Translations under genes and position numbers: made by a program
NCBI GenBank assembly: GCA_025934615.1
Contig: JAICXS010000161.1
Coordinates: 1 to 5,543 of the forward strand
Length of the DNA: 5,543 nucleotides
Origin: Nitrospiraceae bacterium
Lineage (GTDB): Bacteria > Nitrospirota > Nitrospiria > Nitrospirales > Nitrospiraceae
Direction: 5' to 3'
Shown here: piece by piece, positions 1 through 5,313 of the stretch
Position numbering within the stretch: the first letter of the stretch is position 1
How the letters are laid out: the number at the start of each line of letters is the position of its first letter
Notes under the pieces: model-generated
What the model saw: the letters and a program-made list of their open reading frames with translations, nothing else
Told to the model about the DNA's origin: nothing
Databases searched by the model: none

Positions 1-676
1 CGGCCAAGGTGGCGTCACGCTCCGTGAGTTTGGACATGATCGTGCCTTCCATCGTCTTATCCAGACGGGTCATGATCTCGGCCATCATCTTGGCGCCCCC
101 GATGGTGAGTACCCGGGGGCCACTACTCCCTTTTAACGCTTCCTGCAAGGCATCGCTGAGATGTTGCAAGATATCGGGTTGGACCTCTTCCATGGTCGCA
201 AGTCGCTGCGACACATCTGCGCGCAGATGCTCGGGCAGTGCGGACAGGACCTGACCGGCTTGCTCCGGATCCAGGTGTGCCAACACCACCGCGATCGTTT
301 GCGGATGCTCCACCTTGACGAGTTGTGAGACCATGCGGGCATCCAGCCATTTGAGCGTTTCCAAGCCGGGGTAGCTCGCCGATGTGAATGAATCCATAAT
401 ATGGGCGGCCTTCTCGTTCCCCAAGGCTTTGCTCAAAATGGCCTTAATGTATTCCTTGCCCTCAAAGCCAATCGTACCCTGACCGGCCGACGTGTGAAAG
501 TCTTGCATGACTTCGGTCTCTTGCTCTCGCGTGATATTCGACAGCTCGGCCATATGAATGCCGACCTTCCGGATATCTTTCGGCTCCAGATGCCGCATCA
601 CTTGCGCGGCCGCGTCTTCGCCGATGGCGCGTAGGAGAATCGCGGCTTTCTCTTCCCCGCTCAATTTACTCGCCAT
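1..676 (-). CDS. fliG: FliG, flagellar motor switch / rotor protein (3' end outside window)
   Basis: FliG sits on the cytoplasmic face of the MS ring, couples FliF to the FliM/FliN switch and takes torque from the stator. The first 225 codons are present, starting MASKLSGEEKAAILLRAIGE, which aligns end to end with the usual FliG N-terminus (compare the TGTDKSVILLMTIGED region in E. coli). The N-terminal, FliF-binding part covers about residues 1-100. The middle ARM domain carries the conserved EHPQ motif at 123-126, which serves FliM binding. A Gly-Gly linker (IGGAKMMAEIM) lies at about 192-202. The C-terminal torque domain with its charged residues falls outside the window. The ATG at 676 lies 12 nt after the fliF stop. 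No good Shine-Dalgarno is visible, so it is probably translated by coupling to fliF. The identification is secure; only the missing C-terminus cannot be assessed. Confidence 0.96.
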   Translation of the reverse strand, partial: MASKLSGEEKAAILLRAIGEDAAAQVMRHLEPKDIRKVGIHMAELSNITREQETEVMQDFHTSAGQGTIGFEGKEYIKAILSKALGNEKAAHIMDSFTSASYPGLETLKWLDARMVSQLVKVEHPQTIAVVLAHLDPEQAGQVLSALPEHLRADVSQRLATMEEVQPDILQHLSDALQEALKGSSGPRVLTIGGAKMMAEIMTRLDKTMEGTIMSKLTERDATLA

Positions 677-688
677 GATGGCCCACTA

Positions 689-2254
689 TCATGTCCCGGC
701 TTTCAGCCATTGCTTCACGACCACCGCCGTGGATTCCGGATTATTTCTGGCCAGATCCAGCACTTGGCTCTGCTGTAAACTGGGCGTCTCGCTCTGCGAC
801 AGCACAGTGGCGGACGATCCGCCCGCCCGTTCCTGCATCGAAGACCCCGGAGAAGGAGTGGTCAACGCTGTGACGAGCGGCCGGACGACGAACAAGAGAA
901 TGAGAAGGAACAGACCCGCACCGACCCCATACCGAATGTAAGGCGCGTATGTCTTGAGGACACTCGGCGTATCTTCCACCGCCGTGGCGGACCCGGTTCC
1001 AATCTCTCCCTCAAATCCGAACTGAACATTGACCACTTCGACTTGGTCTTGCCGCTCGGACGAATATCCCATTGCCTTCTTGACGATTTCCTCGATCTGC
1101 TTCATCTCCGCTTCCGGCCGCGGCACATATTTCCGCACGGCATCGACAGCGCCACCGTCCTTCACGGGTTCATAATTGCCGTCGACCAGCACGGCCACCG
1201 AGAGTTGTTTAATCGTTCCGGTCGGTTCGATAATTTTGGCGACCGTCCGGCTGATCTCGTAATTGATGACTTCATTTTTGTTGGCGGTATTGGTGCTGCT
1301 CGCCTGAACCGGCTCTTGTACTTGACTCGGTGGAACATTCGAGGCGACACCCGGCACCCCTCCCGTCACTCCATTCGATCCGTTCGTCTTCTCTTGAGTC
1401 CGCTGCTCGCTTCTCGCCACTTGGCCGTTCGGATCATATCGCTCTTCGGTCATTTCGACTTGGCGGAGATCCAGCACACTGGACACTCGGACGACGGCCT
1501 TGTTATTTCCGACGATGCGCTCCAACATGGTTTGAATCCGTGTTTCGATATCTTTTTCAAGCGTCCGTTGATAGTCGAGCTGGGAGCCGGTCAACCGCGT
1601 CGGTCCGTCGCCGCCATTATTTCCTTCAGACAGTAAGCGGCCATTGCCGTCGACGACCGTCACGTCGCGCGGCTGTAAGCCTTCCACGCTGCTGGCGACC
1701 AAGTGCACGATACCTTGTATCTGTCCTCTGCTAAGCGCATTGCTTCCGCGGAGGGACAATACCACTGAGGCGCGGGGTCGGTCGTGCTCCGCGCTGAACA
1801 GCCTGCGTTCCGGAACGGCCAGGTGCACACGGGCGCGAGCGACATCCGGCATCTGCGCGATCGTCCGGGCCAATTCCCCCTGCAGCGCTCGGCGATAATT
1901 CAGCTTTTGTACAAATTCCGACATGCCCAGTGTCGTCCGGTCAAAGATTTCAAATCCAACGCCGCCGCCGTGCGGCAGTCCTTGCCCCGCCATCTGCAGC
2001 CGCAGATCGTGGACCTGTGCGCTCGGCACCAGAATAGAGGCGCCGCTCCCGCCTATTTCGTACGGGACTTTCGCTTCTTTCAATTTCTCCACGATCGCCC
2101 CGGCATCTTCCGGCGCGAGGTTCGCAAACAAGACTTGCATATCCGGTTGTTGTGTCCAGAGCGTCACCGAGACCAGCGCCGCCACTCCCGCCGCCAGGGC
2201 CACGAGAAGGCCCAATCGTTTCCCAATCGGCAGATTATGTAATTTCGTCAGCAT
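689..2254 (-). CDS. fliF: FliF, flagellar MS-ring protein
   Basis: FliF forms the membrane-embedded MS ring, the base on which the rotor, export gate and rod assemble. The protein has 521 residues, somewhat shorter than the roughly 560 of Salmonella FliF. A first membrane segment lies at about 14-33 (LGLLVALAAGVAALVSVTLW). The YscJ/FliF-type ring-building modules follow at about 40-205, including the stretch MSEFVQKLNYRRALQGELAR and the ARVHLAVPER strand. The ring-building and collar region spans about 230-415 and contains a polar, Gly/Ser/Asn-rich low-complexity insert at about 285-325. A second membrane segment lies at about 443-461. The C-terminal tail DLARNNPESTAVVVKQWL (500-517) is the FliG-binding helix. 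The ATG at 2254 is the first possible start, because an in-frame TAA lies two codons upstream. The only AAGGG upstream is about 14 nt away, so the ribosome binding site is weak. fliG follows after 12 nt. Confidence 0.98.
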   Translation of the reverse strand: MLTKLHNLPIGKRLGLLVALAAGVAALVSVTLWTQQPDMQVLFANLAPEDAGAIVEKLKEAKVPYEIGGSGASILVPSAQVHDLRLQMAGQGLPHGGGVGFEIFDRTTLGMSEFVQKLNYRRALQGELARTIAQMPDVARARVHLAVPERRLFSAEHDRPRASVVLSLRGSNALSRGQIQGIVHLVASSVEGLQPRDVTVVDGNGRLLSEGNNGGDGPTRLTGSQLDYQRTLEKDIETRIQTMLERIVGNNKAVVRVSSVLDLRQVEMTEERYDPNGQVARSEQRTQEKTNGSNGVTGGVPGVASNVPPSQVQEPVQASSTNTANKNEVINYEISRTVAKIIEPTGTIKQLSVAVLVDGNYEPVKDGGAVDAVRKYVPRPEAEMKQIEEIVKKAMGYSSERQDQVEVVNVQFGFEGEIGTGSATAVEDTPSVLKTYAPYIRYGVGAGLFLLILLFVVRPLVTALTTPSPGSSMQERAGGSSATVLSQSETPSLQQSQVLDLARNNPESTAVVVKQWLKAGT

Positions 2255-2419
2255 GGGTTATTCTAAAGCCCTTAGCTGTCAGCGTTCAGCTGTCAGCTTA
2301 TTCGGTCCATGAGTTGCGTACTATGAGTTAGAAAGCCTTCAGCGTTTGCCTTTCCAGTTCATCAGCTTTAAGGGCTGATCATCTGAGTTAACTACAGGCT
2401 GAGAGCTGGAGGCTGATCG
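2255..2419. repeat. fliE-fliF intergenic region with degenerate heptamer repeats
   Basis: This 165-bp gap is the largest one without an ORF on the left side of the operon. Read on the plus strand it contains tandem 7-mers: AGCTGTC AGCGTTC AGCTGTC AGCTTAT (2274-2301), with the 10-mer AGCTGTCAGC repeated exactly at a 14-bp offset. A second cluster, AGGCTGA GAGCTGG AGGCTGA (2396-2416), ends next to the fliE stop codon. A short inverted repeat ATCAGC/GCTGAT (2361-2366, 2374-2379) and a perfect long-range pair AGCCCTTA (2267-2274) / TAAGGGCT (2369-2376) allow folding of the transcript. No T-tract follows, so it does not look like an intrinsic terminator. Its role is unknown. It resembles intergenic heptamer repeats seen in some bacterial genomes and may be neutral repeat DNA. 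Confidence 0.7.
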
Positions 2420-2737
2420 CTACATTTGCATCCTCTGTATATCCTCATACGCCGACACCAACTTATTGCGAACCTGCATCATTAATTGAAACGAGACGTC
2501 CGCCTTTTGCAGCGCCATCATCATTTGATGCACATTCTCGCTTTCGCCGCTGACAAACTTGTCGACAGCCTGGCTGGCATCCAGTTGTACTTCGTTGACC
2601 TGCGCGATGGCGTCTTTCAACGAGCCCAGAAAACTTCCACCCGCGTGGGTTTCCCCCATAGGACTCAGAGCTGAGGACATCCCCGCAAGGTTACCGACGC
2701 TCGACACGCCGGCCGATTTAATCGTCATATCATCCAT
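2420..2737 (-). CDS. fliE: FliE, MS-ring/rod adaptor (flagellar hook-basal body complex protein)
   Basis: FliE is exported through the flagellar type III apparatus and links the MS ring to the proximal rod, acting before or with FlgB. The chosen product has 105 residues, starting MDDMTIKSAGVSS, close to the usual 104. The C-terminal half is diagnostic: NVHQMMMALQKADVSFQLMM followed by QVRNKLVSAYEDIQRMQM (88-105), matching the family's QVRNKLVAAYQEVMSMQV ending. The N-terminal 40 residues are Gly/Ser-rich and variable, as is typical. The start at 2737 is preferred over the longer in-frame ATG at 2773 because AGGAG lies exactly 7 nt upstream and because the long form would overlap flgC by 26 nt. 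The gap to flgC is 10 nt, and the flgC stop codon is part of the fliE ribosome binding site, which implies coupling. Confidence 0.96.
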   Translation of the reverse strand: MDDMTIKSAGVSSVGNLAGMSSALSPMGETHAGGSFLGSLKDAIAQVNEVQLDASQAVDKFVSGESENVHQMMMALQKADVSFQLMMQVRNKLVSAYEDIQRMQM

Positions 2738-2744
2738 GGCTTGA

Positions 2745-2749
2745 CTCCT
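2745..2749 (-). promoter_or_regulatory. fliE ribosome binding site, overlapping the flgC stop
   Basis: On the coding strand AGGAG lies 7 nt before the ATG at 2737 and shares two bases with the TAG stop of flgC (2748-2750). It decides the fliE start against the upstream ATG at 2773, and it indicates that ribosomes finishing flgC feed fliE. Confidence 0.8.
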
Positions 2750-3200
2750 AGGATCGTCCAATTTCCAATGCATGGTTCCACATCGCGCGCGTCGCGCCGA
2801 TTGCCTGCACGTTCGCCTCGTACGCGCGTGACGCCGAAATCATATTCACCATTTCCTCCATGACATTGATGTTCGGCATCAGCACATACCCTTTGGCATC
2901 GGCATCTGGATGCTTTGGATCGTATACGGCTTGGCCGGGTTTGTGATCCGTTACCACGCGCGCCACTTTCACGCCTTCCAGATTCGGTCCATCCATTCGC
3001 ATCGACGACACGCGAAGCGCCCGCTGAAAAGGCGATTGCACGGGAGCCGACTGAAACACGACATCCCGACGGCGGTACGGGCCTCCCTCCGGTGAATGAG
3101 TGGATTGCGCATTAGCCAGATTGCTGGCAATGACATTCAGCCGGCGGCGCTGCGCATCAAGCGCCGAGACCGAAACGGCTACACTATCGGTAATATCCAT
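2748..3200 (-). CDS. flgC: FlgC, flagellar proximal rod protein
   Basis: FlgC is a proximal rod subunit, exported by the flagellar type III system and assembled beyond FliE/FlgB in the periplasm. The product has 150 residues, against 134 in E. coli. The N-terminal rod/hook helix with the family motif lies at about 10-34 (ALDAQRRRLNVIASNLANAQ, then ST), followed by GGPYRRRDVVF (39-49). The C-terminal signature HPDADAKGYVLMPNINVMEE and then MVNMISASRAYEANV lies at 98-131. Both terminal helices, which pack in a coiled coil in rod proteins, are complete. The ATG at 3200 is preceded by GGAGGG (3204-3209) at a short 3-4 nt spacing. It is separated from flgB by 192 bp, unusually far for this pair, and the gap is taken up by an inverted-repeat element. 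fliE follows after 10 nt. Confidence 0.98.
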   Translation of the reverse strand: MDITDSVAVSVSALDAQRRRLNVIASNLANAQSTHSPEGGPYRRRDVVFQSAPVQSPFQRALRVSSMRMDGPNLEGVKVARVVTDHKPGQAVYDPKHPDADAKGYVLMPNINVMEEMVNMISASRAYEANVQAIGATRAMWNHALEIGRS

Positions 3201-3215
3201 GGGCCCTCCGTTTTA
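3201..3215 (-). promoter_or_regulatory. flgC ribosome binding region
   Basis: GGAGGG (3204-3209 on the coding strand) precedes the flgC ATG at 3200 by 3 nt (4 nt if the core is read as GGAGG). The outer end of the inverted-repeat element is at 3216, so the ribosome binding site lies immediately outside the potential stem and could be affected by its folding. Confidence 0.6.
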
Positions 3216-3325
3216 GCAGGATGTTGAAAAAGAACCTGATTACACCCACCCGTCCCGGTGCGAGAAGACGTGCACTTCCATGCTTTATTCTCGGCCGCGT
3301 TTTAAGGTCTTTTTGAACGTCCTGC
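3216..3325. repeat. 110-bp imperfect palindromic element between flgB and flgC
   Basis: The left arm 3216-3237 (begins GCAGGATGTTGAAAAAGA) and the right arm 3305-3325 (ends TCTTTTTGAACGTCCTGC) are reverse complements with two mismatches and one single-base gap over about 21 bp. A nested pair, CGAGAA (3261-3266) and TTCTCG (3288-3293), lies inside. It encodes no recognisable protein. The architecture (long terminal arms, nested inner stem, about 110 bp) fits a REP/MITE-like palindromic element. I recall similar GCAGGATG.TGAAAAAG ends dispersed in Nitrospira genomes, but I cannot verify this here. In the operon transcript it would form a large stem-loop between flgB and flgC, where it might act on mRNA stability or on relative expression. 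Confidence 0.65.
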
Positions 3326-3385
3326 ATTCTGTTTGAGTATGCTCCGGACTTCGATGATTAATCCTTCACTGACTAGAGTGTGCAT
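3302..3385 (-). CDS. possible 27-residue small ORF behind flgB, function unknown
   Basis: An ATG at 3385 opens a reading frame of 27 codons, MHTLVSEGLIIEVRSILKQN then AGRSKRP, ending in TAA. It begins 7 nt after the flgB stop. GAGG, which starts directly after the flgB TAA, lies 3 nt from the ATG, a tight but possible ribosome binding site that mirrors the spacing elsewhere in the operon. The last seven or eight residues are encoded by the right arm of the palindromic element, so the frame may be the beginning of an older gene truncated by insertion of that element. I do not recognise the peptide. It could equally be a chance ORF in a spacer. Confidence 0.2.
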   Translation of the reverse strand: MHTLVSEGLIIEVRSILKQNAGRSKRP

Positions 3386-3392
3386 GATCCTC

Positions 3393-3797
3393 TTACTTCG
3401 CGTCTCGTATCGCACTGAGCAATTGCCGTATCCGCATCGAGGTCACGGTTGCGGCGGTGTTATAGTGCATGGCGTTATCGCTGAGCTTGGCCATTTCCGT
3501 GTCTAGACTGACGGAATTCGCATCGAGCGGAAGGTCGGCAGCCGGCACTTCAGTAACTCGACCTCGAGCCTGCACACTTCCGCCTCCAATGATGATATGG
3601 CCGGGATGGGTGCTGCGGACCTGCACCATAGTCGTCCCCTTGGCGGCCTGCGACAACGCATCCTTAAACTGAAGCTCTTTGGCTCGATAGCCCGGCGTTT
3701 CTTCATTCGCGACATTCGAAGCAATGATCCGCTGCCGGGCACCTCTTAGATCCATCGCCCGTTCCAGCAGTCCAATCGTCCGGTCAAATATCGTCAT
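3393..3797 (-). CDS. flgB: FlgB, flagellar proximal rod protein
   Basis: FlgB is the first rod subunit above FliE, exported by the flagellar type III system and built into the periplasmic rod. The product has 134 residues, close to the usual 135-138. The N-terminal rod helix and signature lie at 1-40 (MTIFDRTIGLLERAMDLRGA, then RQRIIASNVANEETPGYRAK), including the conserved ASNVAN..TPGY motif. The C-terminal helix SLDTEMAKLSDNAMHYNTAA and its extension (97-134) matches the family. The start at 3797 is chosen because GGAGAAGG (3802-3809) lies 4-8 nt upstream and because homology begins at this Met. The same frame stays open upstream to 3995, but that part is out-of-frame shadow of the regulator gene. 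flgB is the first structural gene behind the two-component pair. A sigma-54 promoter candidate lies about 120 bp upstream. Confidence 0.97.
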   Translation of the reverse strand: MTIFDRTIGLLERAMDLRGARQRIIASNVANEETPGYRAKELQFKDALSQAAKGTTMVQVRSTHPGHIIIGGGSVQARGRVTEVPAADLPLDANSVSLDTEMAKLSDNAMHYNTAATVTSMRIRQLLSAIRDAK

Positions 3798-3801
3798 GAT
3801 G

Positions 3802-3809
3802 CCTTCTCC
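3802..3809 (-). promoter_or_regulatory. flgB ribosome binding site
   Basis: GGAGAAGG on the coding strand lies 4 nt (from AAGG) to 8 nt (from GGAG) before the ATG at 3797. It fixes this start against the longer in-frame option at 3995. Confidence 0.75.
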
Positions 3810-3810
3810 A

Positions 3811-3865
3811 TTGCATGCAAATACGCCATGCGGCAATGCTTGCCGATCCCTTTTCAACCCGGTTG
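3811..3865. promoter_or_regulatory. three evenly spaced palindromes in the flgB leader
   Basis: The 82-bp gap between the regulator gene and flgB contains TTGCATGCAA (3811-3820, perfect 10-bp palindrome), CGGCAA-TGC-TTGCCG (3831-3845, perfect 6-bp arms) and CAACC-C-GGTTG (3855-3865, perfect 5-bp arms). Their centres, 3815.5, 3838 and 3860, are 22-22.5 bp apart, roughly two helical turns. If transcription starts near 3903 they lie at about +44, +66 and +88. Sigma-54 flagellar activators such as Vibrio FlrC are known to bind downstream of some start sites, so these may be binding sites for the adjacent regulator. Alternatively they form small hairpins in the leader RNA. Confidence 0.4.
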
Positions 3866-3879
3866 CACAGATTGCCCAT

Positions 3880-5313
3880 TCAGCATCCGGCTTTAGGCGT
3901 GGACGAGAGGATGGGCAATTGATGCCCCAACTCCCTGTATTCGCGCAATTTGTTACGCAGCGTTCGAATACTGATTCCCAGGGCCTTGGCGGCATGGGTG
4001 CGGTTGCCTTTCACCCGGTCGAGGGTCTGCATAATCAAATCTCGTTCCATCTCCCATAAGGAACCGGCCGTAGACGGAGCCGTCGTATTGCTTGGCACCG
4101 ACGGAGAGCCTGCCATGACCGGCTCCTCCATCGTGACATGCTGCGGCTCGATCCCCTCACCGCCCGCCAGCAACACTGCTCGCTCGACGGCATTTTCCAG
4201 TTCGCGAACATTGCCCTTCCACTGGCGCCTCAGCAGCACCGCAAGCGCGGCATCCGACAGAGGCGGAACCGCGAGCCCGTTCCGTGCCGCCGTGGCTCGA
4301 ACAAAGTGACGTGCTAACACCGGAATATCGCTCGGTCGTTCGCGCAAAGGCGGCAGCGTGATGGGAAAGACATTCAAACGATAGTACAAATCTTCTCGAA
4401 AACGGCCTTGCTCGACTTCCTGCCGTAGCGAACGATTCGTCGTGGCGAGTACACGAATATTGACCTGGACAGGCTCTCGCCCGCCGATGCGATCGACCTC
4501 CCGCTCTTGCAACACGCGCAACAATTTGGCCTGCAGCCCAAGATTCATTTCGCTGATTTCATCCAGTAAAATCGTCCCATTGTGTGCCATTTCGAACTTG
4601 CCGATTTTTTTGACGAGGGCCCCCGTGAATGCGCCGCGTTCGTGCCCGAAGAGTTCGCTCTCCAACAGCCCATCGGGAAGCGCCGCGCAATTGACCGCGA
4701 TGAATGGCCGATGGCCGCGGGGACTCCGGCTGTGGATGAATCGTGCCAGCAGTTCTTTCCCTGTCCCGCTCTCTCCCTGGACGAGAACGGTGGCTTGGCT
4801 CATCGCCACGCCTTCGGCCAGCGCCAAGACTTTCGCCATGGCCGGATCTTCTCCGAGCATGGGGCGACTCGAGGTAAGAACGGCACTGACGTCCGGCCCC
4901 CCATTCGATTCAGCTTCAAGCTGAATGAGAACCTGCTCGAGATGTTCGGTGGCAAATGGCTTGAGCAAGTAGTCGATCGCGCCGCACTTCATGGCTTCCA
5001 CCGCGGTTTCAACCGTCCCGTATGCGGTCATCACGACCACGTGCGTGCTGGGACAACGCCGTTTGACCTCCTTGACCACGTCAAGGCCGCCGGATCGAGG
5101 CATTTTCAGATCCGTCAATACCAGCCATGGCTTCGAGGTGGCGATCCGATCGATCGCTTCCTGACCATTGGTGGCCTGGACCACGGCATATCCATTCCGG
5201 CGCAGGGATTCGGTCAAGGCAAGTCGCATGGATGGTTCATCATCCACCACCAGGACGCAACGCGCCTCGGAAACAGCGCCGTCCGCGGACCCATTCGACA
5301 AGACTGCATTCAT
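3880..5313 (-). CDS. Sigma-54-dependent flagellar response regulator (FlrC/FleR/FlgR-type NtrC family)
   Basis: This is a cytoplasmic activator of sigma-54 RNA polymerase, 477 residues with the standard three-part layout. The receiver domain (about 18-130) has the acidic pair D24-D25, phospho-acceptor D68 (LTDLKMP), T96 and K118 (LLKPF). The AAA+ domain (about 150-385) has Walker A GESGTGKE (180-187), the sigma-54 contact loop GAFTGA (227-232) intact, Walker B TILLDE (247-252), an FREDLYYRL segment (305-313) and GNVRELEN (367-374). A Ser/Pro/Thr-rich linker leads to a Fis-type HTH at about 436-459 (GNRTHAAKALGISIRTLRNK, then LREY). The start at 5313 overlaps the kinase stop as ATGA and has AGGAGG 4 nt upstream. 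The position directly before flgBC-fliEFG argues that it controls flagellar class genes. A general NtrC/AtoC-like regulator of something else is possible but less likely. Confidence 0.93.
   Translation of the reverse strand: MNAVLSNGSADGAVSEARCVLVVDDEPSMRLALTESLRRNGYAVVQATNGQEAIDRIATSKPWLVLTDLKMPRSGGLDVVKEVKRRCPSTHVVVMTAYGTVETAVEAMKCGAIDYLLKPFATEHLEQVLIQLEAESNGGPDVSAVLTSSRPMLGEDPAMAKVLALAEGVAMSQATVLVQGESGTGKELLARFIHSRSPRGHRPFIAVNCAALPDGLLESELFGHERGAFTGALVKKIGKFEMAHNGTILLDEISEMNLGLQAKLLRVLQEREVDRIGGREPVQVNIRVLATTNRSLRQEVEQGRFREDLYYRLNVFPITLPPLRERPSDIPVLARHFVRATAARNGLAVPPLSDAALAVLLRRQWKGNVRELENAVERAVLLAGGEGIEPQHVTMEEPVMAGSPSVPSNTTAPSTAGSLWEMERDLIMQTLDRVKGNRTHAAKALGISIRTLRNKLREYRELGHQLPILSSTPKAGC
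3915..3929 (-). promoter_or_regulatory. candidate sigma-54 (-24/-12) promoter for flgB operon
   Basis: On the coding strand TGGGGCATCAATTGC matches the consensus TGGCACG-N4-TTGC at 8 of 11 defined positions. It has the invariant GG and GC exactly 12 bp apart and a full TTGC -12 element. It lies inside the last codons of the regulator gene (encoding the LGHQLP stretch). Transcription would start near 3903, leaving a leader of about 106 nt before flgB. The adjacent gene encodes a sigma-54 activator, so the site is in a meaningful place. The match is by eye, and the site also has to satisfy coding constraints. Confidence 0.5.

Noticed and set aside
1043..1636. Plus-strand open frame of 197 codons
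   Set aside because: It lies entirely antisense to the well-supported fliF, with His/Arg-rich translation typical of a shadow frame.
2298..2309. Sigma-28-like -10 (ACCGAATAA, minus strand) before fliF
   Set aside because: It contains an extra base relative to GCCGATAA and has no TAAA-type -35 at the proper distance. Early basal-body genes are also not expected to be sigma-28 dependent.
2342..2356. Possible sigma-54 site upstream of fliF (TGGAAAGGCAAACGC, minus strand)
   Set aside because: The GG and GC are 12 bp apart, but the -12 TT and two of the conserved C positions are missing. In GC-rich spacer DNA this is weak, and the operon needs no promoter there.
2361..2379. Hairpin ATCAGC-N7-GCTGAT as a terminator between fliE and fliF
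   Set aside because: The stem has only 6 bp and there is no following T-tract on either strand. It is better seen as part of the GCTGA repeat family.
2420..2773. Long form of fliE starting at 2773 (117 codons)
   Set aside because: It would overlap flgC by 26 nt. The ATG at 2737 has AGGAG at ideal spacing and gives the usual family length.
3865..3880. TGGGCAATCTGTGCA as a sigma-54 promoter closer to flgB
   Set aside because: The GG-to-GC spacing is one base short of the strict requirement, and the 3915-3929 site fits better.
3393..3995. Long form of flgB starting at 3995 (200 codons)
   Set aside because: FlgB homology begins at the Met at 3797, which has a good ribosome binding site. The upstream part overlaps the regulator gene in another frame and resembles no rod protein.
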